Below, one piece after another: positions 34,691-43,223 of a stretch of DNA of 64,000 nucleotides (the first letter of the stretch is position 1; every line of letters starts with the position of its first letter). The notes under the pieces are model-generated. The model was not told the origin of the DNA and made no database searches. It saw only the letters and a program-made list of their open reading frames with translations. The stretch comes from Rhizobium altiplani (GTDB taxonomy: Bacteria; Pseudomonadota; Alphaproteobacteria; Rhizobiales; Rhizobiaceae), in contig NZ_LNCD01000106.1 of NCBI RefSeq assembly GCF_001542405.1, forward strand, positions 1-64,000, in the 5' to 3' direction. Both the position numbers and the translations under genes were made by a program.

Positions 34691-35383
34691 TCACCAGATC
34701 CCAGGCACCAGGCGCCATTGGACCTCGCTGCGGTACTCGGCATAGCCGACCAGATTGCCCACCAAATACCTCTCCTCATCTAGGAGGCGGGCGACCAGAC
34801 CACCAATGACGGGAGGCAACACAAGCAGACTCCAATAGGAACCCAGCGCCAAGGGCACGCCAAAAAACATCGCCAGCGCCGCGGCATACATCGGATGGCG
34901 CACCACGCCGTAGAGGCCGGTCGAAATCACCCGCTGCCCCGCCGTCACGCCGACTGTCGCCGCGGCAAACGAATTCTGCCGGAGCACGAAGAAGCAGCCG
35001 ATAAAGCCGACCGCGATCAATGCATTGCCGAGAAGCAAGATCGGGGCCGGAACGACTGACCAACCGAACCTGTGGTCGAGCGCCGAAACCACGAAGAGCG
35101 CAAGAATTGCGATGCTGTTAAAGGACTGTATGCGCTTCTGCGATGGCTCGCGTTCCGCCTCCGGCCCGACACTCATGCGTTTCCGGACCAACTCCGGGTC
35201 GCGCCTGACGAAATAGGCCGTGAGGACTGCGCACCACCCGCAGAAATGCAAGAGAAACACCCAGCCTTGCCAGTAAGACAGGGATCCCGCCGCGAGGAAA
35301 ATCATGACCAGCATGACGAGACAGAATTTGGCCGTCGCGACTGTCGCCTGTCGCCCGAGACTCTGAACGCTGCTCATCACCAT
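34691..35383 (-). CDS. Isoprenylcysteine carboxyl methyltransferase-family protein
   Basis: A membrane methyltransferase of about 230 residues with five or six hydrophobic helices. The C-terminal SAM-site motif of the ICMT/PEMT-like family is clear: VISTGLYGVVRHPMYAAAL, then LLDEERYLVGNLVGYAEY. Bacterial members methylate lipids or small molecules; the target here is unknown. It is a second, separate member of the family in this window (the other is at 11705) and the two are not close in sequence. The start is ambiguous: an ATG at 35383 is used, an ATG at 35377 and a GTG at 35386 are alternatives. Confidence 0.85.
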   Translation of the reverse strand: MVMSSVQSLGRQATVATAKFCLVMLVMIFLAAGSLSYWQGWVFLLHFCGWCAVLTAYFVRRDPELVRKRMSVGPEAEREPSQKRIQSFNSIAILALFVVSALDHRFGWSVVPAPILLLGNALIAVGFIGCFFVLRQNSFAAATVGVTAGQRVISTGLYGVVRHPMYAAALAMFFGVPLALGSYWSLLVLPPVIGGLVARLLDEERYLVGNLVGYAEYRSEVQWRLVPGIW

Positions 35384-35579
35384 CACTCACTCGCACTGTC
35401 GCGGGCACAAGGTCTCCTATCTCTAGATTGGCCTGACTGAGCGCGCGTCAATGGCATGAATCGCACGAGGATCGGGAAACCGATCTTCGCGCATCAAGTG
35501 AAGGTTTACGAATCATGATTAAAAGCCGACGAACAACGCTGCGCCTCCACACATGCGACAACAAACCGAAAGTCTCATC

Positions 35580-37052
35580 ATGAGCGACTCCGATATCTTC
35601 GACCTGTCACCGATCGCGATGTGGATCGAGGATTTCAGCGGGGTCAAGGCGCAGTTCGATCGCTGGCGCGCTGAGGGCGTCGAAGACATCCGAGCTTACC
35701 TTAGAGAAGACACAACGCGCGTCGCCGCCTGCTCACAGCTCATCCGCGTGCTGCGCGTCAACCGCAAGACACTCGAACTCTTCGGGGCTAACGATCTCGA
35801 CCACCTGGTCGCCAATCTCGGCCTGGTGTTTCGCGACGAGATGCTCGAAAGCCACGTCAACGAATTGGCCGAACTCTGGGATGGCAAGACCGAATTCGCC
35901 AGCAGCGCGGTCAACTATACACTGTCCGGTCGCAGGCTCGATATCCAGCTCCGTGGTTCGGTGCTGCCGGGCCATGAGCAGTCGCTTGCGCAGATAATGC
36001 TGACAACGGAAGATGTCACCGCACGCGAGGAAGCGCGCCGCAAGGAGCGCGAAAATCGCCGCTACGCCGAAGGCATCTTCGAGCATTCGCCGGTCTCGCT
36101 CTGGGTCGAGGATTTCAGCCAGATCAAACTGCTGCTTGAGAATGTCCGCGATCGCGGCATCGACGATTTCAGGGTTTTCACCGATGTCCATCCCGAGTTC
36201 GTGCGTCAGTGCATGAGCGAGATCCGGGTGATCGACGTCAACCAGGCAACCCTCGACCTGTTCTGCGCACCCGACCGGCATACACTTCTGCAGCGCATTG
36301 GCGATGTCTTCCGCGACGACATGGAAAAACACTTCCGCGAACAGCTGATCGAGCTTTGGAACGGCCGGCTCTTTCATCAGCGCGAAGTGATCAACTACGC
36401 CCTCGACGGCTCCGAGCGCTACGTCCTTCTGCAATTCTCCGTCCTTCCCGGCCACGAAGGCGACTGGGCACTTGTGCAGGTAGCCCTCACCGACATCACA
36501 GCGCGCAAGAAGGCCGAAGCTTACCTCGAATATCTCGGCAAGCACGACGTCCTGACCAAGCTTCACAATCGCGCCTTCTACGTGGACGAGCTGAACAGGC
36601 TCGAACGCAAGTCGCTGCGGCCGGTCTCGGCTGTCGTCATCGATCTCAACGGCCTGAAGGAGGCCAACGACCAGCTGGGGCACGATGCCGGCGATGCGCT
36701 GCTGCGGCGTCTCGGCGAAGTCCTGAATGGCGCTGCCACACAGCCAAACCATGCTGCCCGCATCGGCGGCGACGAGTTTGCGGTGCTGATGCCCGGCGCC
36801 GACAAGCAGGCTGTCGCCGCAATGGTCGAGACCATCGGCGAGCTGCTGAAGATCAACAATCAGTTCTACTCCAATGCTCCGCTCAGCATATCGCTCGGTG
36901 TCGCGACAAGCGAGCCGGGGGAAACGATGGAAGCCATGGTGCGGCGTGCCGACATTGCGATGTACGCGCAGAAACGCGCCTATCACGCCAGCCGCAAGAC
37001 AGAAGGACAAGGCAGCGTCGCGGCGGATGAAAAGTCCGCTTCGGCGGCCTGA
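35580..37052 (+). CDS. Diguanylate cyclase with two N-terminal PAS domains
   Basis: A 490-residue cytoplasmic signalling protein that should make cyclic di-GMP. Two consecutive, homologous PAS sensor domains (about residues 3-150 and 160-305) share the pattern SP-x3-W-x-EDFS-x2-K at their starts and SVLPGHE at their ends. The GGDEF domain follows (about 325-475) with an intact active-site GGDEF at 396-400. The inhibitory I-site that normally reads RxxD five residues before GGDEF is TQPN here, so product inhibition is probably lost. There is no membrane segment, so the sensed signal is intracellular. The start could instead be the ATG at 35553. Confidence 0.9.
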   Translation: MSDSDIFDLSPIAMWIEDFSGVKAQFDRWRAEGVEDIRAYLREDTTRVAACSQLIRVLRVNRKTLELFGANDLDHLVANLGLVFRDEMLESHVNELAELWDGKTEFASSAVNYTLSGRRLDIQLRGSVLPGHEQSLAQIMLTTEDVTAREEARRKERENRRYAEGIFEHSPVSLWVEDFSQIKLLLENVRDRGIDDFRVFTDVHPEFVRQCMSEIRVIDVNQATLDLFCAPDRHTLLQRIGDVFRDDMEKHFREQLIELWNGRLFHQREVINYALDGSERYVLLQFSVLPGHEGDWALVQVALTDITARKKAEAYLEYLGKHDVLTKLHNRAFYVDELNRLERKSLRPVSAVVIDLNGLKEANDQLGHDAGDALLRRLGEVLNGAATQPNHAARIGGDEFAVLMPGADKQAVAAMVETIGELLKINNQFYSNAPLSISLGVATSEPGETMEAMVRRADIAMYAQKRAYHASRKTEGQGSVAADEKSASAA

Positions 37053-37169
37053 CCATTTCCCCGGCGCAGGAAATCTCTCCACGGTACTGGACACGCCGGC
37101 GCAAGAACCGCCCGCGTCAGCACATGTTCGCAGGGGCGAACCACCCGCCGCAACGCACAATAAAAATCG

Positions 37170-37196
37170 TTTGAATACTACCAATTTGGTTTCAAA
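37170..37196. promoter_or_regulatory. Candidate operator for the FHS transporter gene
   Basis: TTTGAA (37170-37175) and TTCAAA (37191-37196) enclose a second inverted repeat, ACCAA-T-TTGGT (37180-37190), in an AT-rich patch about 130 bases before the transporter start. The inner repeat has the shape of a GntR-type site. The binder is not known. Confidence 0.4.
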
Positions 37197-37324
37197 TGGA
37201 TATATGAGCCTTGTGGCTTGCTGCATGCCTCCTCCCAAGCGCCTTGCCGAGCCACCGCCGGCCCGCCGTTTCGACGGCTTCAAGAGAAAATTTCCGGCGC
37301 AACAAGAACAAGAGGTACAAGACT

Positions 37325-38605
37325 GTGGCTGGTATCATCACCAACAGTGCCGCGACGACGCGCCCGGCATCGGCTTCCCCGGCAGCGAGCTATCAATTTG
37401 CCCTCGTGGCCCTGACATCGTTGTTTTTCATGTGGGGTTTCATCACCTGCCTGAACGACATTCTCATTCCGCACCTGAAGAACGTCTTCCAGCTGAATTA
37501 CACGCAATCGATGCTGATCCAGCTCTGCTTCTTCGGCGCATACTTCATCGTCTCCCTGCCCGCCGGCGCGCTCGTCAAGCGCATCACCTACAAGTGGGGG
37601 ATCGTGACGGGCCTGATCATTTCCGCCATCGGTTGCGCGCTCTTCATTCCGGCCGCAAGCTACCGTGTCTATGCACTCTTCCTCGGCGCCCTCTTCGTGC
37701 TGGCAACTGGGATCACCGTGCTTCAGGTCGCGGCAAACCCGTATGTCACGGTCCTCGGTCCACCCGACACTGCCGCAAGCCGCCTGACCTTGACACAGGC
37801 CTTCAACTCCCTCGGCACGACACTTGCCCCGATGTTCGGCGCAGTCCTGATCCTGTCTGCGACAGCGGCCGCCGTCGCGGGTGCCACTCCGGAACAACTC
37901 GACGCCGCCAGGCTTGCCGAAGCGAGCGCTGTGAAGTTCCCCTATATGCTGCTGGCTGTCGCCTTCCTGTTACTCGCCGCGCTCTTTGCAGCCCTCAAGC
38001 TCCCCCAGGTTGAAGGTGCGGAAGATATTGAGCCGATCACCGGCGGCGGCTCGGCCTGGCAGTATCGCCATCTCGTGCTCGGCGCAGTCGGCATCTTCCT
38101 CTATGTCGGCGCGGAGGTCAGCATCGGCAGCTTCCTGGTCAACTTCATGAGCCAGCCGGATATCGCAGGCTTTTCGGAAGCCGAGGCCGCCCATCATGTA
38201 TCCTACTTCTGGGGCGGCGCGATGATCGGCCGGTTCATTGGTGCTATCGTGATGCGCTACGTCGATGACGGCAAGGCCTTAGCCTTCAATGCAGCCGCGG
38301 TCATCCTGTTGCTGTTACTCACCGTCTTCTCGGGCGGTCACGTCGCCATGTGGTCGGTCCTCGCAATCGGCCTCTTCAACTCGATCATGTTCCCAACGAT
38401 CTTCAGTCTCGCACTGTACGGCCTTGGAAAATACACGAGCCAAGGCTCTGGAATCCTTTGCCTGGCAATCGTCGGCGGCGCCTTGCTGCCGCTTTTGCAA
38501 GGCGCCCTTGCCGACACGATCGGCATACATCTCGCCTTCCTGATGCCGGTTCTGTGCTATGCTTACATTGCCTTTTATGGGCTGAAGGGGCACCGGCCGA
38601 CCTGA
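37325..38605 (+). CDS. FHS-family sugar:proton symporter (glucose/galactose type)
   Basis: A 426-residue, 12-helix inner-membrane transporter of the fucose/glucose-galactose (FHS) branch of the major facilitator superfamily. The first helix has LTSLFFMWGFITCLNDILIP, the conserved FHS motif, and the fourth region has LQVAANPYVTVLG and RLTLTQAFNSLGTTLAP. In Brucella and Agrobacterium relatives (GluP) the substrates are glucose and galactose; here that is inferred. A GTG start at 37325 with AGAGG before it is chosen; the frame is open to 37211 without a good site. Confidence 0.92.
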   Translation: MAGIITNSAATTRPASASPAASYQFALVALTSLFFMWGFITCLNDILIPHLKNVFQLNYTQSMLIQLCFFGAYFIVSLPAGALVKRITYKWGIVTGLIISAIGCALFIPAASYRVYALFLGALFVLATGITVLQVAANPYVTVLGPPDTAASRLTLTQAFNSLGTTLAPMFGAVLILSATAAAVAGATPEQLDAARLAEASAVKFPYMLLAVAFLLLAALFAALKLPQVEGAEDIEPITGGGSAWQYRHLVLGAVGIFLYVGAEVSIGSFLVNFMSQPDIAGFSEAEAAHHVSYFWGGAMIGRFIGAIVMRYVDDGKALAFNAAAVILLLLLTVFSGGHVAMWSVLAIGLFNSIMFPTIFSLALYGLGKYTSQGSGILCLAIVGGALLPLLQGALADTIGIHLAFLMPVLCYAYIAFYGLKGHRPT

Positions 38606-38709
38606 CCATTTCAAGGCCCGCTTCGCCGCCCATGCGGCGAAGCGTTTCGGCGCTTGCGCCGTCCCTCGGCCCTTGGCATGTTGCAGTGCAAATCGAGGGA
38701 GTCGCACCG

Positions 38710-39336
38710 ATGAAAGCCTTGCTTCTAGTCGATATTCAGAATGGCTTTTGCCCGGGCGGCAACCTGCCGGTGCCGGATGGCGACCAAGTGGTTCCCATCG
38801 CAAACCGCCTGATCGAGAGCGGCAAGTATGACCTGATCGTCGCCTCCCAGGACTGGCATCCTGCCGGCCATGGAAGCTTTGCCTCATCTCATCCCGGCAA
38901 GCAGCCGTTCGAATTAGGGACGCTCTCCGGCAAGCCGCAGATGATGTGGCCGGACCATTGCGTTCAAGGAACGGTGGACGCTGAACTGCATCCCGACCTC
39001 AAGACGGGCGAGATCGATCTCATCCTCCAGAAAGGCGAGAATCGCGGTGTCGACAGCTACTCGGCATTCCGCGACAACGATCAGGACGCCCTCACCGGGC
39101 TCGCCGACTTTCTCGAGGGGCAGGATGTCACGGAACTCGACGTTTGCGGTCTCGCAACCGACTATTGTGTGAAGTTCTCCGTCCTCGATGCGACCGAAAT
39201 GATGCCCGGAGTGCGGGTTCGCTTTGTCGAGGATGCCAGCCGTGGGATCACGCCCGAAGGTGTTGCGATCGCGGTCAAGGAAATGCGCGAGCACGGCATC
39301 GACATCGTCACCAGCGGACAAATTTTGGAAGGCTGA
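38710..39336 (+). CDS. pncA: Nicotinamidase
   Basis: A 208-residue cysteine hydrolase that converts nicotinamide to nicotinate for NAD salvage. The catalytic triad is seen as Asp8 in LLLVDIQNGF, Lys108 in LQKGEN and Cys153 in ATDYCVKFS. The metal ligands are Asp48 and His50 in QDWHP, with His83 of WPDHCVQG. The length is normal for the bacterial enzyme. The start at 38710 follows GGGAGTCG. It abuts the DUF2164 gene tail to tail with no gap. Confidence 0.95.
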   Translation: MKALLLVDIQNGFCPGGNLPVPDGDQVVPIANRLIESGKYDLIVASQDWHPAGHGSFASSHPGKQPFELGTLSGKPQMMWPDHCVQGTVDAELHPDLKTGEIDLILQKGENRGVDSYSAFRDNDQDALTGLADFLEGQDVTELDVCGLATDYCVKFSVLDATEMMPGVRVRFVEDASRGITPEGVAIAVKEMREHGIDIVTSGQILEG

Positions 39337-39585
39337 TCACTCCGTCACAGTCCGCTGCAACTGATAGACGTCCTCGGAAAAGTCATCCATGCGTCTGGCA
39401 AGCGCGACTTGCGCATCTTCGAGCCCCTTCTTGTAGTAAGCGGCGCCAACTTCCTTCGCGAAAAACTCGAGAACAAACTCCGCTTTCAGGAGGCCGATCG
39501 GCTGGTCCAACTCACTGTTGAAATAGTGCTGGATCCGCGCAATGAGTTCGGCCTTTTCCTCTTTCGATAGTTCGATCCCGGTCAT
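39337..39585 (-). CDS. DUF2164 family protein
   Basis: An 82-residue soluble protein starting MTGIELSKEEKAELIARIQH, the DUF2164 start, with a helical body and the central LLKAEFVLEFFAKEVGAAYY motif. The family has no assigned function. The ATG at 39585 follows GAGGACC and is preferred over the upstream frame start at 39621. It is convergent with pncA, the two stops touching. Confidence 0.85.
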   Translation of the reverse strand: MTGIELSKEEKAELIARIQHYFNSELDQPIGLLKAEFVLEFFAKEVGAAYYKKGLEDAQVALARRMDDFSEDVYQLQRTVTE

Positions 39586-39717
39586 CTTTGGTCCTCGAGA
39601 GGCAATCAGTCGCGTGTGCATCGTTCAGCGAAATCGATCGGTCAATCAAGGAAATTTGCTTGCGGCGGATACCGCCCGTCCTTAGACGGGGACAAAATTC
39701 CAGAAGGATTATCGCCT

Positions 39718-40434
39718 ATGAGTCGCGCTGATTTTTTCGACGGCTTGCGCGGTGGCTCAGCCATTGCGATGGCCTCGGCCCCGTTCGGGGCATTGTTTGG
39801 AGCGCTCGCAGTCGATAACGGCATGTCGCTCGCGGAAGTGACCTTCATGAGCGCCACGGTCTATGCCGGCGCGAGCCAGATGGTCGGCCTCGAACTGTTT
39901 GGCCATAACGTCCAGGCGTGGCTGATCGTCGCCTCCATCCTGGCCGTCAACTTTCGCCATGTCCTCTATTCGGCGGCCATCGCCCCTTACATCAAGCACT
40001 TCTCGCCGCTCCAGAAATTCTTCACCTTTTTCCTGCTGGTCGATCCGCAGTTTGCCGAAACGCTGAAGCGCGGCGAAGCAGGCAAGCCGGTCACCTTTGT
40101 CTGGTACCTCGGGTTCGGCATCATCATCTACATCCCCTGGGTCCTGGTGAGCCTGCTCGGCGGGCTCCTCGGCAACTACATCGGCGACCCGAAGTTGATC
40201 GGTCTCGACATCCTGCTGCCGGCCTATTTCCTCGGAATCGTCCTGGATTTCCGCCATCGCGACAACTTTCTGCCGGTCGCCGCAGTCAGTGCGGTCGCCT
40301 CCGTTGTCGCCTATCACTATGTGGGCTCGCCTTGGCACGTCAGCCTGGGTGCCGCTGCGGGCATCATCCTTGCCGCCCTGTTCCCGCCGCCGCCCCACGA
40401 ACAGGAACTCGAATCCGACCTGCACGAGGTATGA
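39718..40434 (+). CDS. azlC: AzlC-family branched-chain amino acid exporter, large subunit
   Basis: A 238-residue inner-membrane protein with about seven helices that, with its small AzlD partner, exports branched-chain amino acids and analogues. The family motifs are FFDGLRGGSAIAMASAPFG and ATVYAGASQMVGLEL in the first third, then VNFRHVLYSAAIAPY. The start at 39718 follows AAGGA. Its TGA overlaps the azlD ATG (ATGA), the normal coupling for this pair. Confidence 0.93.
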   Translation: MSRADFFDGLRGGSAIAMASAPFGALFGALAVDNGMSLAEVTFMSATVYAGASQMVGLELFGHNVQAWLIVASILAVNFRHVLYSAAIAPYIKHFSPLQKFFTFFLLVDPQFAETLKRGEAGKPVTFVWYLGFGIIIYIPWVLVSLLGGLLGNYIGDPKLIGLDILLPAYFLGIVLDFRHRDNFLPVAAVSAVASVVAYHYVGSPWHVSLGAAAGIILAALFPPPPHEQELESDLHEV

Positions 40435-40745
40435 CGATGGCCTTCGATCTTCATATGGCACTCGTGATCGTCGCCGCCGCGGTTGCAACCTACGCAACCC
40501 GCATCGGCGGCTATATCCTCATCACCACGATGAAGCGCATTCCGCCACGCATGGAGGCGGCACTTGCTGCGGTCCCAGCTGCAGTCTTGACGACGCTTGT
40601 CGCGCCGGCCTTCTTCATCGGCGGCTGGGATTCGAAGCTGGCCCTGCTCGTCGCACTCGTCGTTGGCCTGCGGGCCTCGCACACCTGGATGCTGATTGTC
40701 GCCTGGCTCTTTGTTCTGGGCTGGCGTCACACGATCGGCATGTGA
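40431..40745 (+). CDS. azlD: AzlD-family small subunit
   Basis: A 104-residue membrane protein with four hydrophobic helices. It shows the AzlD start (ATYATRIGGYILITTMKRIP) and the PPRMEAALAAVPAAVLTTLV stretch. It forms the export complex with AzlC, to which it is translationally coupled. It has no readily visible regulator nearby, such as an Lrp gene. A GC-rich hairpin follows its stop. Confidence 0.92.
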   Translation: MTMAFDLHMALVIVAAAVATYATRIGGYILITTMKRIPPRMEAALAAVPAAVLTTLVAPAFFIGGWDSKLALLVALVVGLRASHTWMLIVAWLFVLGWRHTIGM

Positions 40746-40752
40746 CGCCGTC

Positions 40753-40771
40753 GGCGGCGAGCAAGGCCGCC
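40753..40771. terminator. Hairpin between azlD and the aminopeptidase gene
   Basis: GGCGGC (40753-40758) and GCCGCC (40766-40771) pair around seven bases in the 30-base gap between two convergent stops. No clear T-tract is present, so it is a modest terminator. Confidence 0.45.
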
Positions 40772-40775
40772 TGGC

Positions 40776-42611
40776 TCAATATTCCAGCGGCAAGGTCGCG
40801 TTCTCCAGCCACGCCTTGACGTCGTGGTCGTGGATCAGCGGCATCAGCGCCTCCCGCGTGCGCTCATGATAATTGTTCAGCCAATGCAACTCGTCATGGT
40901 TCAGAAGTTCTGGAATGACGAGGCTGCGATCGATCGGGCAGAAGGTCAGCGTCTCGAATCCGAGCATTGGCGTGTCGCCGCCATCGATTGCCTCTGCCTC
41001 GCGGACATAGATCAGGTTCTCGATGCGGATGCCGAAAGCGCCAGGACGGTAGTAGCCGGGCTCGTTCGAGAGGATCATCCCCGGCAGTAATTCCTGCGTT
41101 GATAACCTGGCGATGCGCTGCGGACCTTCATGCACCGAAAGGTAGGACCCGACACCGTGGCCGGTGCCATGGGCGAAATCGGCCCCCGCCCGCCAGAGCG
41201 CGATGCGGGCCAGCGGATCGAGATCGCAGCCGCGGGTGCCTTTCGGAAAACGCGCGGTGCTGATCTGGATCATGCCCTTCAGCACCAGCGTGAAGAAGCG
41301 CTTGTGCTCCTCGGTGACCGAACCGATCCCGACGGTGCGGGTAATGTCCGTCGTGCCGTTGATGTACTGGGCGCCGGAGTCGATCAGGAAAAGCTCTCCG
41401 GCTTCCAGCTTGCGGTTCGTTTCCGTCGTGACGCGATAGTGCATGATCGCCGCGTGCTCGCCGGCTCCGGAAATCGTATCGAACGAAATGTCCTTCAGCG
41501 GGTTCTGCATGCTCTGCCCGACACGGGCGCGCGCTGCTTCCAGCTTCTCCGCCACGTCGATCTCCGTCACGGTCCCGGGCTTGATCTGCGACAGCCAGTA
41601 GAGAAACTCGACCATCGCTGCGCCATCCTGCAGATGCGCGGCCGCGGAACCGTTAATCTCGACGTTGTTCTTCACCGCTCGCGGAAGCTTTGCGGGATCG
41701 TTCCCTTCCACGACCTCGCCACCTCCCTTGCGAATGATCTCCGCCAGGGCATACGAGGTGAGGTCCGGATCCACGAGGACGCGACCACCGTCCTTTGCGA
41801 CAGCCGACAGTTTCTTTTCGAGCTCCGACGGCGGAAGCTGCATGCACATCTGAGCGAGATAGGCTTCGGGTTCGATACCGGTCTTGCGCTTGTCGAGGAA
41901 GACGTCCGCCTTGCCGTCGGCATAGATGATCGCCCGCGCCAGCGGGTGCGGCGTGTGCGGCACATCGGCACCGCGGATATTGAAGATCCAGGCGACCGAA
42001 GACGGATCCGCGATCAGCGCCGCCTTGAGGTTCTTCTTTGCAAGATCGGCCGCGACCGTTGCGATCTTGTCGGTTGCGAGCACGCCCGCCTGGACGATGT
42101 TCTGGATTGTCACCTGCCCCAACGGCTCCTGCGGCCGGTCGCTCCAGAGCTTGTCCAGAGGATTGTGAGGCAGGACAACGAGCGAACCGCCAATTTCGGC
42201 AAGCGCCTTTTCAAGTCGCCGCACCTCCGCGCCGGAGTGCAGCCAGGGATCGATGCCAAGACGCAAGCCCTTGGAGCCATTCTTTGCAAGCCAGGCATGA
42301 GGCGGTTCGTTCACAAGGTCACCACCGGTGAAGACCGCGTTGTCGACTTGCTCGGCAAGTTGCGTCACGTAGCGCCCGTCCACGAAGACAATCGCCTCCG
42401 AACGCGTCACCAGCGCGACCCCCGCCGAGCCCGTGAAACCCGTCAGCCACGACAAGCGTTCCGAGCAAGCGGGCACGTATTCGCCGTTGAACTCGTCGGC
42501 GCGCGGCACCAGAAAGGCGTCGATGCCAAGCGCATCAAAGCTTGCGCGCAAGGCCGAAACGCGATCGCGGCCGAATTGTGGCGTCGAGGTGACTTCGAAA
42601 GACTGGAACAT
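40776..42611 (-). CDS. Aminopeptidase P (Xaa-Pro aminopeptidase)
   Basis: A 611-residue cytoplasmic metallopeptidase of family M24 that removes an N-terminal residue before proline. It has the long three-domain form of eukaryotic-like cytosolic aminopeptidase P: two creatinase-like N-terminal domains (about 1-300) and the catalytic pita-bread domain. Metal-site motifs are ELFLIDSGAQYINGTTDITR, AHGTGHGVGSYLSVHEGP and ILSNEPGYYRPGAFGIRIEN. The ATG at 42611 is chosen over a TTG at 42617. It converges on azlD and reads away from the small ORF/sRNA locus. Confidence 0.94.
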   Translation of the reverse strand: MFQSFEVTSTPQFGRDRVSALRASFDALGIDAFLVPRADEFNGEYVPACSERLSWLTGFTGSAGVALVTRSEAIVFVDGRYVTQLAEQVDNAVFTGGDLVNEPPHAWLAKNGSKGLRLGIDPWLHSGAEVRRLEKALAEIGGSLVVLPHNPLDKLWSDRPQEPLGQVTIQNIVQAGVLATDKIATVAADLAKKNLKAALIADPSSVAWIFNIRGADVPHTPHPLARAIIYADGKADVFLDKRKTGIEPEAYLAQMCMQLPPSELEKKLSAVAKDGGRVLVDPDLTSYALAEIIRKGGGEVVEGNDPAKLPRAVKNNVEINGSAAAHLQDGAAMVEFLYWLSQIKPGTVTEIDVAEKLEAARARVGQSMQNPLKDISFDTISGAGEHAAIMHYRVTTETNRKLEAGELFLIDSGAQYINGTTDITRTVGIGSVTEEHKRFFTLVLKGMIQISTARFPKGTRGCDLDPLARIALWRAGADFAHGTGHGVGSYLSVHEGPQRIARLSTQELLPGMILSNEPGYYRPGAFGIRIENLIYVREAEAIDGGDTPMLGFETLTFCPIDRSLVIPELLNHDELHWLNNYHERTREALMPLIHDHDVKAWLENATLPLEY

Positions 42612-42891
42612 GCTCAATAACCCGTTTTTTTGGACGATCCCCTCAGCGAAGAGATTCGGCTATGTTATCGGAATTTCAGGAGAATACGAGAAATTGCGAC
42701 GCGATACCTGAGTGAGAGCCGCGCAATAATTCGGCGGAAATGAGGCGCCGATTCGCAAACTGGCACGCTTTATGCATTCTCTGCATGGCTCCCATGAATG
42801 AAACCCTCTCCCTCAGCTTTTCTAAATCGCTATATAGGCGCCATCAGACGGGTTCGAGACGAACCTGAAACGAAACAAAAGGAATTTGGAT

Positions 42892-43065
42892 ATGACTGCC
42901 CCTCTGTCGCGCTTCGCTTACAGCAGCCCGGTGCAGGCTGGCGAGCGCCAGACTGTGCGTCACATCATCGGCTCGCGCCGTCCGCTGCATGAGGACACCC
43001 TCAAGCTGCTCGGCGCCGGCCAAAGGGTTACGCGCCATCAGGTCGCAACCAGCTACGCGTTCTGA
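42892..43065 (+). CDS. 57-codon ORF ahead of the structured RNA
   Basis: An ATG after AAGGAATTTGG opens 57 codons with coding-like third positions (mostly C or G) and a basic, unrecognised product (begins MTAPLSRFAYSSPVQAGERQ, ends RHQVATSYAF). No signal peptide or membrane helix is seen. An AT-rich TATATAGG patch about 55 bases upstream could be a promoter. Its TGA at 43063-43065 lies inside the first stem of the RNA at 43060-43213, so a ribosome finishing this frame would open that hairpin. It may be a real small protein, a leader peptide for the RNA, or both. I do not recognise the family. Confidence 0.5.
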   Translation: MTAPLSRFAYSSPVQAGERQTVRHIIGSRRPLHEDTLKLLGAGQRVTRHQVATSYAF

Positions 43066-43213
43066 GCAACTCGCCGCTCCCTTCTCCTCCTCCCTCACGG
43101 GATCGGCGATCAGAACAGTAGAAGCCCGCTCGAGCGCTCCTCCTCCTTCGAGCTCGCGGGCACTGACCGGGAAACTGGTCTCAAGGCGGTGCCATTGGCA
43201 CCGCCTTTTCTTT
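43060..43213 (+). ncRNA. Structured small RNA with anti-Shine-Dalgarno loops
   Basis: Four hairpins follow each other. First: TTCTGA (43060-43065) with TCAGAA (43110-43115) and TCGCCG (43071-43076) with CGGCGA (43104-43109), its loop holding CTCCTCCTCCC. Second: GCCCGC (43124-43129) with GCGGGC (43156-43161), loop CTCCTCCTCC. Third: GACCGG/CTGGTC around a GAAA tetraloop (43165-43180). Fourth: the terminator. CCUCCUCCC loops that can pair with ribosome-binding sites are the mark of the rhizobial cuckoo-type small RNAs, known to repress mRNAs. Family membership is inferred from this layout; the 5' end is not determined. It could also be the structured 3' UTR of the 57-codon ORF. Confidence 0.68.
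43183..43213 (+). terminator. Strong Rho-independent terminator
   Basis: AAGGCGGTGCC and GGCACCGCCTT pair perfectly over 11 bases around ATT, then TTCTTTT follows. It ends the small RNA on the plus strand, just 10 bases before the end of convergent prmA. Confidence 0.92.
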
Positions 43214-43223
43214 TGCCTTCATC

